From Synechococcus sp. PCC 7335 (lineage in GTDB: Bacteria; Cyanobacteriota; Cyanobacteriia; Phormidesmidales; Phormidesmidaceae), in contig NZ_DS989904.1 of NCBI RefSeq assembly GCF_000155595.1, positions 1,385,636-1,449,635 of the forward strand: a stretch of DNA of 64,000 bases, in the 5' to 3' direction. Of this stretch, positions 1 through 11,297 are shown piece after piece. Each line of letters opens with the position of its first letter. The first letter of the stretch is position 1. A program made the position numbers and the translations under genes. The notes beneath the pieces are model-generated. The model was not told where the DNA came from and did no database searches. It saw only the letters and a list, made by a program, of their open reading frames with translations.

Positions 1-548
1 TTAGTCTGCATAGGTAAGTTGGGAATAACGACTGAATCAGTAGGCAGATATATCTGTTTGGAACGATACGCCCAGCTACCTTTAGGATTTTGATAGGGAG
101 CTTTATAGCATTCTAAAACTGCATCTAAGAGGTTAAAGATCCAATAGTGAGCAATATCGTACTCCGCATAGAGCGAGAGCTTATTGCTTTGGTCGTAGGC
201 TATTGATGAGTCTGAGACCTCAACTAACAGTAGGATATCCTCTGGCTGAGGATGGCCATCCATGTAGTCATCTATGCGATTGCGTACGATCACAAAGTCT
301 GGTTCAGGTTCGCTGTGTATAGGTAGTAAGATAGGTGACTGACAGCGGATAGTGGCAGTATCGCCTATCTGTTTTAGTAATTCTCTGCACAAACGGGTGA
401 TACAAACTTCGTGCGCTACGCCTTTAGCTGCCATATAGACAATCTCACCTCGAATCAGCTCTACGCGGTTCTTCTCTTGGAAGAAGCCAAGCTCAGCTAG
501 CTGATGATACTCCTCTAGACTGAATCGTTTGGCAGTAACTGGTGACAT
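1..548 (-). CDS. Uma2 family (DUF820) endonuclease-fold protein, 3' end cut by window edge
   Basis: An open frame begins with ATG at 546-548 and stays open to the window edge; the TAA-like bases at 1-3 are out of frame, so the C-terminus is missing. The 182 visible residues show the Uma2 pattern: an N-terminal Phe-Ser-Leu-Glu-Glu-Tyr helix, the RVELIRGEIVYM strand, PEPDFVIV, and LLLVEVSDSSIAYD, which carry the acidic residues of the PD-(D/E)XK-like fold, then a YWIFNL strand. Family members are usually about 180-200 residues, so little is lost. Cyanobacterial genomes carry many Uma2 copies and their role is not established. No operon partner is visible. Confidence 0.8.
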   Translation of the reverse strand, partial: MSPVTAKRFSLEEYHQLAELGFFQEKNRVELIRGEIVYMAAKGVAHEVCITRLCRELLKQIGDTATIRCQSPILLPIHSEPEPDFVIVRNRIDDYMDGHPQPEDILLLVEVSDSSIAYDQSNKLSLYAEYDIAHYWIFNLLDAVLECYKAPYQNPKGSWAYRSKQIYLPTDSVVIPNLPMQT

Positions 549-765
549 TGAACCCGAAAGGTGCAGAATAGTTGGATTATAGCGTTTGGTTATCGGGGTG
601 ATGTCTGGCTCTATCGCAAAATAAGCAGTACCGACTGATCAATCGGTAGGATATCTGCTCAGAGAGGGATAGCTACAGTAGGACTGCTTAGCCGGAAGCT
701 GATTAGATACTGCGAGATTTGTGCAAGATTTGATGTGTTCTGCGGCTCTAACTCGCGTACCCTTG

Positions 766-1665
766 CTAAGCAGCGGGACTCATCGCCTTGGAGGTGTTCG
801 CAGAGGGAGTTCCTTTTGCAATTGCTTTTAGCCGCTCGATTCTGTCCTCTGTCGGTGGATGAGTCAGGAAAAGCTTCATCAAGCCTTCTTTTGATAGCGG
901 ATTGACGATAAATAGGGGCGCAAAGGCTGGATTGCCGTGAATGGGAACTTTTTGACCTATTTCTTCTAGCTTTGTCAGGGCACGGACCAAGGCAAGAGGA
1001 TTACCGGTAATTTCAGCGGCGCCTTCATCTGCGGCATATTCTCGGGTTCTAGAGATAGCCATGCGTAGTAGTCCAGCGCTGAAAGGGCCAATCACTAACA
1101 AAAATAAGATGGCTAGAGGATTGTTGCCTCGGCGTCCTATCCTAGCAATCGGAACGTATAGTGCGCCAATAGTTAAGATACGTCCGAGATAGGTTAATGA
1201 ACCTGAAAGAGTACCCGCGACGGCCTGGGTGAGGGTGTCGCGATTGCGGACATGGGTGAGTTCGTGGGCAATCACAGCGTCTAGTTCGTCGGGTGGAAGC
1301 AGGTCGATAATGCCTTGGGTAAGCGCGATCGCAGCGTGCTCAGGATCGCGCCCAGTCGCGAACGCGTTTGGTGACTCCGATGGGAGAACATACAGTTTAG
1401 GATTTGGCAGCTCAGCGCGATCACATAGTTTTTCAATCCGTTCGTACAGCTCCGGTGCCTCTTCTCGTGCTATCGGCTGCGCCTTGAATGCAGATAGGGC
1501 TGCCTGATCAGAATAGTACCAAGAACCAAAGCTACTGAAAGCAGCAAACGCCAATCCATAATACAGACCCGTTTCATTGCCGACTAGCAGATAGCCTGCT
1601 AGCACGATTAAACCACTGAGCAACATCAGCAACAGCAGCGTTTTTAATTGATTGATTCGGACCAT
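766..1665 (-). CDS. htpX: HtpX-like M48 zinc metalloprotease, membrane bound
   Basis: The 299-residue protein has two N-terminal hydrophobic segments (about 8-28 and 33-50), the zinc motif HELTH at 134-138, two further membrane segments (about 155-205), and the downstream REYAAD at 208-213 whose Glu is the third zinc ligand. This order is that of HtpX, an inner-membrane protease that degrades misfolded membrane proteins under heat or envelope stress. Length matches the family (about 290). The start is ATG at 1663-1665. It lies alone, convergent with nothing and followed by a 222-base gap before atpC. Cyanobacteria often hold several M48 paralogues, so the symbol marks the family rather than strict orthology. 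Confidence 0.88.
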   Translation of the reverse strand: MVRINQLKTLLLLMLLSGLIVLAGYLLVGNETGLYYGLAFAAFSSFGSWYYSDQAALSAFKAQPIAREEAPELYERIEKLCDRAELPNPKLYVLPSESPNAFATGRDPEHAAIALTQGIIDLLPPDELDAVIAHELTHVRNRDTLTQAVAGTLSGSLTYLGRILTIGALYVPIARIGRRGNNPLAILFLLVIGPFSAGLLRMAISRTREYAADEGAAEITGNPLALVRALTKLEEIGQKVPIHGNPAFAPLFIVNPLSKEGLMKLFLTHPPTEDRIERLKAIAKGTPSANTSKAMSPAA

Positions 1666-1887
1666 GGACTGACTTTTCTGACCTCTTGCGCTGGAGTTTA
1701 TGGCGTTACTGCGCCTTGACTAGTTAAGCGCATAACCCCAAACGCACTTGTCCCCCGTAGGTGAGATCTCCCTTTTCACTCTAGCTACATCATCACTAGC
1801 ACTAGCTAAGCGAACAGAAATCGCTGTAGAGTTAGCGCTAAGTTCTAAATCTACAGCGATTCACAAGGGATAGATTGTTCCAAATCT

Positions 1888-2304
1888 CTAGAGTTTACCA
1901 CCTGCTGCTTGCAAGCGAGCGCGGGCTTTCTTCAGGGCTTGATTTGCTTTCAACGTGCCCTGACGATCTTCTACAGAAAGGCTGTTTGCCTTTTCTTGGG
2001 CTGCTGCATAAGCTTTCTCGGCTTCGGCTTGATCGATACTATCACCACGTTCTGCGCCGTTGACAAGGATAGTCACCTCATCCTCGTCGACTTCTGCAAA
2101 GCCGCCCATCAGCGCGATCGCAGTCCACTCTTTTGCCCCTTCCGCCGAACGCACTCGCAGCACACCCGTATCTAGCGCTGTTAGCAAAGGCGCGTGGCCG
2201 CCTAAAATGCCCAGCTGACCAGTTGTGCTTGGCAAAATCACTTCTTCAGCTTCGTCATCCCAGACCGTTTTATCAGGCGCAACCACACGCACGACTAAAG
2301 ACAT
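1888..2304 (-). CDS. atpC: ATP synthase F1 epsilon subunit
   Basis: This 138-residue protein is the epsilon subunit of the thylakoid F1Fo ATP synthase, part of the central stalk and an inhibitor of ATP hydrolysis. It opens with [20 protein letters not shown] and contains the beta-sandwich signature [16 protein letters not shown], then a C-terminal helical hairpin (about 90-135). I take ATG at 2304. The open frame extends 19 codons further upstream, but that extension is not conserved in the family and crosses the hairpin in the atpB-atpC gap. It lies 80 bases downstream of atpB on the same strand, the usual cyanobacterial atpB-atpC pair separate from the main atp cluster. Confidence 0.95.
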   Translation of the reverse strand: MSLVVRVVAPDKTVWDDEAEEVILPSTTGQLGILGGHAPLLTALDTGVLRVRSAEGAKEWTAIALMGGFAEVDEDEVTILVNGAERGDSIDQAEAEKAYAAAQEKANSLSVEDRQGTLKANQALKKARARLQAAGGKL

Positions 2305-2334
2305 AGTTCTCTGTTGAATAATGTTGTTAAAGAA

Positions 2335-2368
2335 GGAAGCACCCCCACTTGAGAGGGGCATTGCTTCC
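2335..2368 (-). other. intercistronic stem-loop between atpB and atpC
   Basis: Arms GGAAGCA (2335-2341) and TGCTTCC (2362-2368) are complementary, with an inner CCCC/GGGG pairing. On the transcribed strand the hairpin is followed by a short T-rich stretch. It may attenuate transcription into atpC or stabilise the upstream mRNA; F1 needs three beta per epsilon. The function is inferred. Confidence 0.55.
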
Positions 2369-2384
2369 TATTTGGATCAAGACG

Positions 2385-4340
<1,956 letters not shown>

Positions 4341-4655
4341 ATGGCAGCTATCTCTTTAGGTAAAGCAACACTCAAGCCCTTGGGCGATCGCGTATTCGTC
4401 AAAGTCAGCGAGTCGGCAGAGCAGACTGCTGGCGGTATCATTTTGCCTGATGCGGCTAAGGAAAAGCCTCAGGTTGGCGAAATTACAGCCGTTGGCCCTG
4501 GCAAAGTAGACGAGAGCGGTAGCCGCCAGTCCATGGATGTGAGCGTAGGTGATAAGGTGCTCTATTCCAAATACGCGGGTACCGAAATCAAGATGGAAGG
4601 CGGTGAGTACATTTTGCTTTCTGAAAAAGACATTTTAGCTACTGTTACTTATTAG
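4341..4655 (+). CDS. groS: GroES co-chaperonin
   Basis: A 104-residue Cpn10 that caps the GroEL cavity. Visible motifs are [12 protein letters not shown] near the N-terminus, the mobile loop with [12 protein letters not shown], and the C-terminal [18 protein letters not shown] strand pair. I use ATG at 4341 because a GGAG ribosome binding site lies at 4329-4332 and the product then starts like other cyanobacterial GroES; the open frame extends 18 codons further upstream without similarity. It is the first gene of groES-groEL behind the CIRCE operator, so it is expected to be heat induced through HrcA, perhaps also through other cyanobacterial inputs. Confidence 0.97.
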   Translation: MAAISLGKATLKPLGDRVFVKVSESAEQTAGGIILPDAAKEKPQVGEITAVGPGKVDESGSRQSMDVSVGDKVLYSKYAGTEIKMEGGEYILLSEKDILATVTY

Positions 4656-4735
4656 TTATTTGCCTAGCTAGTTGGTTTCCCCACAGCTACTGGTTCATCT
4701 TGTTTTTTCACTAACACTCTTCCCTATCTATAACT

Positions 4736-6361
4736 ATGGCAAAACGCATCATCTATAACGAAAATGCCCGACGCGCTCTAGAGCGTGGGATGGACATTTT
4801 GTCTGAAGCGGTGGCAGTCACCCTCGGTCCTAAAGGCCGTAACGTCGTACTTGAAAAGAAATTTGGCTCTCCTCAAATTGTCAACGACGGTGTGACTATC
4901 GCCAAAGAAATTGAGCTTGAAGATAACGTCGAAAACACTGGCGTCTCGTTGATTCGTCAGGCAGCGTCTAAGACTAACGACTCTGCGGGTGACGGCACGA
5001 CAACTGCGACTGTACTAGCTCACGCGATTGTTAAAGAAGGCTTGCGCAACGTAGCGGCAGGTGCAAACGCGATCGCCCTCAAGCGCGGCGTTGATAAAGC
5101 GACGGCTTATCTCGTCGATAAGATTGCTGAGCAGGCACAGCCAGTGGGTGATTCGAATGCGATCGCCCAGGTGGGTTCTATCTCTGCGGGTAACGATGAA
5201 GAAGTCGGTCAAATGATCGCCAACGCTATGGAGAAAGTAGGCCGCGAAGGCGTTATCTCCTTAGAAGAAGGCAAATCGATGTTCACCGAACTCGAGATTA
5301 CCGAAGGGATGCGCTTTGACAAAGGCTATATCTCGCCTTACTTCGTGACTGACCCCGAACGGATGGAAGCGGCTTTTGATGAGCCCTATATCTTGATCAC
5401 TGACAAGAAGATTGCCCTTGTACAAGATCTTGTGCCTGTGCTTGAGCAAGTTGCTCGTGGCGGCCGTCCTTTGCTGATCATCTCCGAGGATATCGAGAAA
5501 GAAGCGCTAGCTACTTTAGTGGTCAACCGTTTGCGTGGTGTGTTGAATGTAGCTGCGGTCAAAGCACCCGGTTTTGGCGATCGCCGCAAAGCCATGCTTG
5601 AAGATATTGCTATTCTCACAGGCGGTACCCTGATTACCGAGGACGCTGGGCTTAAAATTGACACGACCACTCTCGAGCAGCTTGGCTCGGCTCGCCGCGT
5701 CACTATCACCAAAGACAGCACAACTTTGGTCGCTGAAGGCAACGAGGCTGCTGTGAAGAGTCGCTGCGATCAGATTCGCCGCCAGATTGACGAGTCTGAA
5801 TCTAGCTATGACACTGAGAAGCTACAAGAGCGCTTGGCTAAGCTCTCTGGTGGTGTCGCCGTGATCAAAGTCGGGGCTGCAACCGAGACCGAGATGAAAG
5901 ACCGCAAGCTTCGCCTTGAAGATGCGATCAATGCAACCAAAGCTGCTGTTGAAGAAGGTATCGTTCCTGGCGGCGGCACGACGCTAGCGCACCTTTCTCC
6001 TGGTCTAGAGTCCTGGGCGACTTCTAACTTAGAGGGTGAAGAGCTAGTTGGTGCAATGATTGTGACTCGTGCGTTGACTTCACCGCTGAAGCGAATCGCT
6101 GAGAACGCCGGTCAAAACGGTGCAGTGATTGCTGAGCGGGTCAAAGAGAAAGACGCCAATGTTGGCTACAACGCGGCGACCAATGAGTTCGTCAGCATGC
6201 TAGAAGCTGGTATTGTCGATCCTGCAAAAGTTACCCGTTCTGCTTTGCAAAACGCGGCTTCTATCGCAGCGATGGTGCTAACTACAGAGTGCATTGTCGT
6301 TGACAAGCCTGAAGACGATAAAGCTCCATCAGGTGGTGGTATGGGTGATTTTGATTACTAA
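4736..6361 (+). CDS. groL: GroEL chaperonin (groES-linked copy, GroEL1 type)
   Basis: A 541-residue 60-kDa chaperonin. It begins [20 protein letters not shown] and carries the ATP-binding signatures [19 protein letters not shown] and [28 protein letters not shown], and the late equatorial segment [16 protein letters not shown]. It ends in a short Gly-Gly-Met tail (GGGMGDFDY). The gap to groES is 80 bases. Cyanobacteria usually have a second, unlinked groEL2; linkage to groES marks this one as groEL1. A terminator-like hairpin follows at 6437. Confidence 0.97.
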   Translation: MAKRIIYNENARRALERGMDILSEAVAVTLGPKGRNVVLEKKFGSPQIVNDGVTIAKEIELEDNVENTGVSLIRQAASKTNDSAGDGTTTATVLAHAIVKEGLRNVAAGANAIALKRGVDKATAYLVDKIAEQAQPVGDSNAIAQVGSISAGNDEEVGQMIANAMEKVGREGVISLEEGKSMFTELEITEGMRFDKGYISPYFVTDPERMEAAFDEPYILITDKKIALVQDLVPVLEQVARGGRPLLIISEDIEKEALATLVVNRLRGVLNVAAVKAPGFGDRRKAMLEDIAILTGGTLITEDAGLKIDTTTLEQLGSARRVTITKDSTTLVAEGNEAAVKSRCDQIRRQIDESESSYDTEKLQERLAKLSGGVAVIKVGAATETEMKDRKLRLEDAINATKAAVEEGIVPGGGTTLAHLSPGLESWATSNLEGEELVGAMIVTRALTSPLKRIAENAGQNGAVIAERVKEKDANVGYNAATNEFVSMLEAGIVDPAKVTRSALQNAASIAAMVLTTECIVVDKPEDDKAPSGGGMGDFDY

Positions 6362-6436
6362 GTCGAAATCGGTCGAGCCAGTAGAAAAGTAAAGGAATTT
6401 AGCTAGACTAATCTCCTTTTACCAATTCTAGAACCA

Positions 6437-6466
6437 GGCGGTCTATCTTTTGATGGGCCGCCTTTT
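6437..6466 (+). terminator. probable terminator of groESL
   Basis: Arms GGCGG (6437-6441) and CCGCC (6458-6462) are followed by TTTT, 76 bases past the groEL stop. The stem is short. Confidence 0.5.
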
Positions 6467-6560
6467 GTGATGACGATGCTAGGTTTTAAACAGGCAGAGC
6501 TTCTTTTCAAGAACCTTCTGTACGACTTTCCTAAATGATGAAGCTCTTCCCATTTGTGAT

Positions 6561-7127
6561 ATGACGCCTGATGACCTGACTGATGCACTGACCGCTAGAT
6601 TTGGCAAGGCCGCTCAGTATGCGCCCCCGGATGCTTGGCAAGTAGAAACGGAGGAGATGCGGCTGATTGCGATCGCAAATCCGCCGCTTCTAAAGCTCAT
6701 GACACCAATCATGCCAATTGCGGAGGCTCAGTCATTCATCACTCAAATGCTAGAGGCTAACTTCGATCAGACTCGAGAGGCCCGCTACGCTTTTCATCAG
6801 AACGTCGTTTGGGGCGTTTCTCAATTTGATTTTGAGTCCTTGACTCCGCCGTTGCTAGCACGAGCTATTGATCAACTAACCAAAATGAAATCGCAAGGCG
6901 CAGAGATTTTTTTCTCTCGTTTAATGGAAGCCCAAATTACTCAGATTATTACTGCCGCTAAACTTCAAGGCCAGTCTCTAGAAGACACAATCAGGACCTT
7001 AGACCGCTTCTACTCAGAAGGGGTGATGGGTGAGATGGGCGAGCAAGATTATCAGAATAAGGCAATGACGGCTTGGCGAGCACAGCTAGAGAGGCTTTGG
7101 CCTACTGTCGATGTTGATCGGGCGTAG
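6561..7127 (+). CDS. conserved hypothetical protein, 188 aa
   Basis: I do not recognise a named family. The product is soluble-looking, with no signal peptide or membrane segment. It has a mixed alpha/beta first half (including a MRLIAIANPPLLKLMTPIM stretch) and a mainly helical second half. The layout vaguely recalls small CesT-like chaperone folds, but I cannot support that. The start is ATG at 6561, giving MTPDDLTDALTARFGKAAQY. The next gene starts five bases after this stop, so the two are probably co-transcribed. Codon use and composition resemble the neighbours. Confidence 0.7.
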   Translation: MTPDDLTDALTARFGKAAQYAPPDAWQVETEEMRLIAIANPPLLKLMTPIMPIAEAQSFITQMLEANFDQTREARYAFHQNVVWGVSQFDFESLTPPLLARAIDQLTKMKSQGAEIFFSRLMEAQITQIITAAKLQGQSLEDTIRTLDRFYSEGVMGEMGEQDYQNKAMTAWRAQLERLWPTVDVDRA

Positions 7128-7131
7128 CACT

Positions 7132-7545
7132 ATGAAGATCGTGAAGCAACTAACGAAGCAACAGATCATTGAACAGCTAAAGCAAGACTACGAGAGGTTC
7201 CCAAAAGACCAGTCCTATGGTCTCTACGCTGAAGATGTAAAGTTTAAAGACCCAATGAACAAGTTTGAAGGAGTTGAGCTGTTTCGCCGAATGATTGGCT
7301 TTATCGACTGGTTCTTTGGGGATGTGCAAATGGATCTGCACAGTATCGAAGCGTCTGCGCCCTCTCTAATTGAGCTGCGGTGGACGCTTAATATGAATCC
7401 CCCCGTTCCCTGGTCTTCGAGACTCCATATCCCTGGACGCACGGAGTTATGGCTAAGCGAGCAGAATCTTATTGAGTCGCATGTGGACTATTGGAGTTGC
7501 TCACGGTTAGATGTGTTAAAGCAGGTGTTCAAAACAGAAGCTTAA
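7132..7545 (+). CDS. DUF2358 family protein (SnoaL/NTF2-like fold)
   Basis: The 137-residue product shows the DUF2358 pattern: an N-terminal helix, LYAEDVKFKDPMNKFEGVEL, MIGFIDWFFGDVQMDLHSIE, a WTLNMNPPVPW core and RTELWLSEQNLIESHVDYWS. Such proteins are common in cyanobacteria and plastids, have an NTF2-like cone fold, and have no settled function. I choose ATG at 7132; an in-frame ATG at 7111 would overlap the upstream gene and add seven unconserved residues. It follows the 188-residue gene directly, which suggests one transcript. Confidence 0.75.
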   Translation: MKIVKQLTKQQIIEQLKQDYERFPKDQSYGLYAEDVKFKDPMNKFEGVELFRRMIGFIDWFFGDVQMDLHSIEASAPSLIELRWTLNMNPPVPWSSRLHIPGRTELWLSEQNLIESHVDYWSCSRLDVLKQVFKTEA

Positions 7546-7618
7546 TGAGTATAGGGCATCTCGCAACTGTGGTTGTGAGTCGGTACGAGAGTTAAGCCAT
7601 CGAGTTAGGCTCTTCGCG

Positions 7619-9274
7619 CTAGCTATAGCTTTTGCCAAGCCTCTGCAGTCTTATCTGATCGCCTTCTATCACTGTATGACCTAACCACTGTTCATCTTGA
7701 GCAGGATGATCGCGGCGATAATGACCGCCTCGACTTTCTGTGCGGAAGTTAGCGCTTCTAAGAATGAGCGCTGCGATCGCTAGCAAGTTTCTTACCTCTC
7801 CCCAAAGCCTAACTTTTCCGGCACTAACTGAGGGTAGTCTCACAGTTTCTCCAGGCTCGAAGTTCAAATCTTTGCTGATAGAAAGCTGGTCAAATTGCTG
7901 CTGCCATTGAGTAATCTGTGCGATCGCCTCTTCCATCAAGGCTTGCTCTCGGCTAATCCCTGAATGGCTCCAAATTAGCTGAGGAATCTCTTCGCGCCAT
8001 CGAATCAACTGCTTTTGCGAGCTATCATCGACCACAACCATCTTAGCCTTTGCTCTCTCAGCGTTAGTAGCGATAGGAATCGCCGCTTTGTCAGCTAACC
8101 GGATACTCCTAAGCTGCGCTCCATACACTAAACACTCCAACAGAGAATTGCTCGCTAGCCTGTTTGCTCCATGAACACCCGTACTAGCGTTCTCTCCCAC
8201 CGCGTACAAATTCGCGATGGTTGTTTCACTACTAAGTCCAGCAACAATTCCCCCCATCCAGTAGTGTGCTGCTGGAGAGACGGGAATCGGTTGATTGAAT
8301 AAGTCAACCCCCCACTGTTTGCAAACGCGAATAATATTAGGAAAGCGATACTGAATTCGTTCTGGCTCGATAGGGCTAAGGTCTAAGTAGACAACTTCCG
8401 TACCCCTATTTTTCTGCAAGTGAGAGAAGATTGCTCGACTGACTACATCACGTGGGGCCAGCTCCCCATCTGGATGATAGTCAAAAGCAAATCGATATCC
8501 TTCGCTATCTAGTAGATGTGCGCCTTCACCTCTGACTGCTTCACTGATCAAAAAGTGCGGCGCTTCTGCTTTTGTAAGTGCAGTTGGATGAAACTGAAAG
8601 AATTCTAGATCTCTAACACTTGCCCCTGCTCGCCAAGCCATGGCCACCCCATCTCCTGTACTAGCTTCAGGATTAGTCGTTTGTGAAAAAACCTGGCCAC
8701 CGCCGCCTGTTGCCAGCACAACCGCCTGCGCTGGTAGCCAGCGGATATCCGATGCTCCTTCTCTGTTGATTTGGGAAAGACAAACTCCTTTGCAGACACC
8801 TGCTTCTATCCACAGATCTAATGCGAAAGATTGATCAAAGACTTGTATATTCTTTTGACTTAGTACTCGCTGGGCCAGCGTTAGGACGATTGCGTGTCCG
8901 GTCGTATCTGCTGCGTGCAAAACTCGTTTGCGAGAATGCGCAGCTTCTAGCGTCATCGCTAGTTGCTGTCCGCTACGGTCGAAAGCCACACCTAGATCAA
9001 CCAAAGAATTTATACATTGCCGAGCTTCCTCGACGAGTAGCTCTACCGCCTCAGGCTCACAGAGCCCAGCGCCTGCTCTTAGCGTGTCATCGATGTGTAA
9101 GGTAGTTGAATCATCAGGTGCGATCGCGGCCGCAATTCCACCTTGGGCCCAGTCACTTGCTGATAGCGCCAGTGTGTCTTTAGTCAGCAGGCCTACCTTA
9201 AGATGCGTTGGCAGACACAGCGCTGAATAAAGCCCAGCAGCACCACCGCCTACAACCAATACATCGAAGCCCAT
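7619..9274 (-). CDS. nadB: L-aspartate oxidase (quinolinate synthesis)
   Basis: NadB is an FAD enzyme that oxidises L-aspartate to iminoaspartate, the first step of de novo NAD synthesis, handing its product to NadA. The FAD-binding VVGGGAAGLYSALCLP is at the N-terminus. The family signatures SASDWAQGGIAAA, EAAHSRKRVLHAADTTGHAI, a fumarate reductase-like FQFHPTAL and GENASTGVHGANRLASNSLLE follow in order. I prefer ATG at 9274 (551 residues) because the flavin strand then begins two residues in; the frame can extend to a TTG at 9298. No nadA or nadC is adjacent. Confidence 0.94.
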   Translation of the reverse strand: MGFDVLVVGGGAAGLYSALCLPTHLKVGLLTKDTLALSASDWAQGGIAAAIAPDDSTTLHIDDTLRAGAGLCEPEAVELLVEEARQCINSLVDLGVAFDRSGQQLAMTLEAAHSRKRVLHAADTTGHAIVLTLAQRVLSQKNIQVFDQSFALDLWIEAGVCKGVCLSQINREGASDIRWLPAQAVVLATGGGGQVFSQTTNPEASTGDGVAMAWRAGASVRDLEFFQFHPTALTKAEAPHFLISEAVRGEGAHLLDSEGYRFAFDYHPDGELAPRDVVSRAIFSHLQKNRGTEVVYLDLSPIEPERIQYRFPNIIRVCKQWGVDLFNQPIPVSPAAHYWMGGIVAGLSSETTIANLYAVGENASTGVHGANRLASNSLLECLVYGAQLRSIRLADKAAIPIATNAERAKAKMVVVDDSSQKQLIRWREEIPQLIWSHSGISREQALMEEAIAQITQWQQQFDQLSISKDLNFEPGETVRLPSVSAGKVRLWGEVRNLLAIAALILRSANFRTESRGGHYRRDHPAQDEQWLGHTVIEGDQIRLQRLGKSYS

Positions 9275-9374
9275 TGTCTTGGAAGAAATTGCCAACAAAA
9301 AACGCTCTCATAAGTGGCAGCTGAGTGGCAGCTCGAGCTGTCTTACTCTATCAGTCACAATACTTCAAAAGGCA

Positions 9375-9404
9375 AAGCCTTCAGCCGAAGTTGGCTAAAG
9401 GCTT
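9375..9404 (-). terminator. Rho-independent terminator of psbU
   Basis: Arms AAGCCTT (9375-9381) and AAGGCTT (9398-9404), with inner AGCC/GGCT pairing. Read on the minus strand, the hairpin is followed by a T-rich stretch. It lies 60 bases past the psbU stop. Confidence 0.7.
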
Positions 9405-9464
9405 CAAAGGGATGGTTCAGTGGTAAGAGATAGCTCTGACTATAGTTAGTCCATCACCTAGGCG

Positions 9465-9947
9465 TTACTTATAGACACCGTTGTTGAATCGATCTGCACC
9501 CTCTACCAGAGCAGGAACCGGATCAGAGATTGTAAAGATGTCCATATTCTTCTGAAGACGATCTTTCTCAACTTCTCTCAGACCAGGAATATCCAAGATG
9601 TCCTCTATAGAATCATAAGGTGCGTTAGAAACCACCTTGCCTGCAATGGTTGGATATAAACCGCGGTGCTTGCGAAAAGCAGCAATATTAGTGTTGTTCA
9701 CGTCAATTTTACTGCCGTATGCGGTAGCTAGTTTGTCGTCTACAGTGTTACGCAAGTCCTTTCCACCGGCGTTGGCTAGTAGCGTGATGCCGTTAATTTG
9801 GCCGTTGGCAAAAAAGGCTGTATTGCTGTTGGAAGGCGATGCCATAGCTGACAGCGAAGATCCAGAGAGCATGAAGCCCTGGACAATCATCAGTGTGATA
9901 CCGAAGACAAGCCATCTACCCAATGCTTTTCTGATTGCTAGTTTCAT
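9465..9947 (-). CDS. psbU: photosystem II extrinsic 12 kDa protein PsbU
   Basis: PsbU binds the lumenal side of photosystem II, shields the Mn4CaO5 cluster, and stabilises the complex under heat and oxidative stress. With ATG at 9947 the product is 160 residues, with a Lys/Arg-containing N-terminus, a hydrophobic core, and a likely signal peptidase site after Ala-Met-Ala (about residue 36). The mature part is about 124 residues. The helix-hairpin-helix-like core is visible in [20 protein letters not shown] and [14 protein letters not shown]. The open frame runs 33 codons further upstream, but that extension would bury the signal peptide. The gene is monocistronic, with its own terminator. Confidence 0.95.
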   Translation of the reverse strand: MKLAIRKALGRWLVFGITLMIVQGFMLSGSSLSAMASPSNSNTAFFANGQINGITLLANAGGKDLRNTVDDKLATAYGSKIDVNNTNIAAFRKHRGLYPTIAGKVVSNAPYDSIEDILDIPGLREVEKDRLQKNMDIFTISDPVPALVEGADRFNNGVYK

Positions 9948-10085
9948 CCGCTCAAAACCTCGTTTTAAATATACTCTCAGCAGCTTTACTATGAGGATAT
10001 CATTTTTGCGCGGATCTCTAGAGAGACACTGTCTTCTAATAGCCATCTAATGCCCTATATAGCCAGTCCCTTATGAACTAGTGCT

Positions 10086-11138
10086 CTATATGGCCACTGA
10101 TTCTTCGTAGCTGGGCTCATGGCTAGCAATGAAGCTTTCTAGATCGCAAAAGGCGCAACCGTAAGTGACTACCCTCTGCTCATATCCCTTTAGCTCGGTG
10201 GCATAACGTTTAAAGGTTTCTTCGTTAACGCCTATTTGCGCTAGTGCTTGATAGGTCGTCTCACCCACCGATAGATCTAGGCCCAAGTGCTTAGTCGAAC
10301 TCTCAAATCGAAAAGCCGCATTCACCGTATCGCCTAGGGGGGTGTAGTCGGGGCGATCGCGGCTACCTGCATTCCCGACCATGGCATAGCCAGTGTTGAG
10401 TCCAGCTCCAATGCGCAGAGGCAAGGGCAAGGAAAATTCTTTATGGAGCTGCATTGTCATCTGATTAAGTTCGCTGATGGCTTTGGCAATTTGCAATATG
10501 GACTCCGGTGTCACCTCTTGGGTGCCATGAATCCAGACCGCCATCACCGCATCGCCAATATACTTATCAACCCAGCTATCATGCTTGCCAAGGATTTCTC
10601 CGGCGTAACGAAACCAAGTGCCAATTACTGCAGATAAGACTTTCTCGTCAAGCCGACGGGCCATAACGGTGTAGTCGCGAATGTCGATGACTAGTACCGA
10701 AATTAACTTGCGAATGTGAAGAGTAGCGGTGGCACTATGGTCCTGAACTTGTTTGTCATCGCAATCTAGATCCGGTTTGGCGATCGGACAGTAGAAATTG
10801 AGTTCAGTTTGTCCGAAGGTGATTGCATCGCCATCGCGCAAGGTAACTGGCACACTTACGCGGCGACCATTGAGAAAGGTCCCGTTACGACTCCCTAAGT
10901 CGATGAGATAAAACTCACCCGTTTCCATGTATTGCAGCATGGCATGGTTACGCGAGATCCAGCGATCGCACAGCACAAAGTGATTGTCCTCACTACGACC
11001 CACTGTCCAGCACTGATTGCCAGCTAATAGCATCGGCCGCTGCTTGCAGTCTTTTTTCAGGACTAAGTAGGGCCCAATCTCGGTGGTAGGCTTAGAAGTT
11101 GCCACAGCTACCAATAAATAACTTTTCTTTGAAGACAC
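10086..11138 (-). CDS. FHA domain-class III adenylate/guanylate cyclase
   Basis: The 350-residue protein joins a phosphothreonine-binding FHA domain (about 25-118; GRSEDNHFVLCDRWISRNHAM then LGSRNGTFLNG) to a class III nucleotidyl cyclase domain (about 145-320). All expected catalytic residues are visible: metal-binding Asp152 and Asp196, substrate Lys192 and Asp264 (the Lys/Asp pair points to ATP), and transition-state Asn273 and Arg277. It should make cAMP in response to a Thr-phosphorylated partner. The start is GTG at 11138, with no upstream ATG in frame. No membrane segment is seen. No Ser/Thr kinase is adjacent. Confidence 0.9.
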   Translation of the reverse strand: MSSKKSYLLVAVATSKPTTEIGPYLVLKKDCKQRPMLLAGNQCWTVGRSEDNHFVLCDRWISRNHAMLQYMETGEFYLIDLGSRNGTFLNGRRVSVPVTLRDGDAITFGQTELNFYCPIAKPDLDCDDKQVQDHSATATLHIRKLISVLVIDIRDYTVMARRLDEKVLSAVIGTWFRYAGEILGKHDSWVDKYIGDAVMAVWIHGTQEVTPESILQIAKAISELNQMTMQLHKEFSLPLPLRIGAGLNTGYAMVGNAGSRDRPDYTPLGDTVNAAFRFESSTKHLGLDLSVGETTYQALAQIGVNEETFKRYATELKGYEQRVVTYGCAFCDLESFIASHEPSYEESVAI

Positions 11139-11169
11139 ACGAGCTGATAGGAAAATCTATCCAACCCCG

Positions 11170-11297
11170 GTCACTCGAGCCCCAGTCACTTAAGACCTAG
11201 TCACTTAAGACCTAGTCACTTGAGCCATGGTTGTTCGGGGTTTGACTACCTAGGCTTTGGTCACTTAAGCAAGTCACTTAGGCATATCACTTAGGCA
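11170..11297. repeat. degenerate tandem repeat array built on GTCACTTAAG
   Basis: Four units of 15 bases (11170-11229, core GTCACTTAAGACCTA) are followed, after a non-repeat stretch, by three units of 13 bases (11259-11297, core GTCACTTAGGCA). The last unit contains the stop codon of the DUF3120 gene. The array fills the gap between two minus-strand genes. Confidence 0.85.

Noticed and set aside
1229-1507. 92-codon frame antisense to htpX
   Set aside because: It lies wholly within the protease gene, antisense to conserved motifs.
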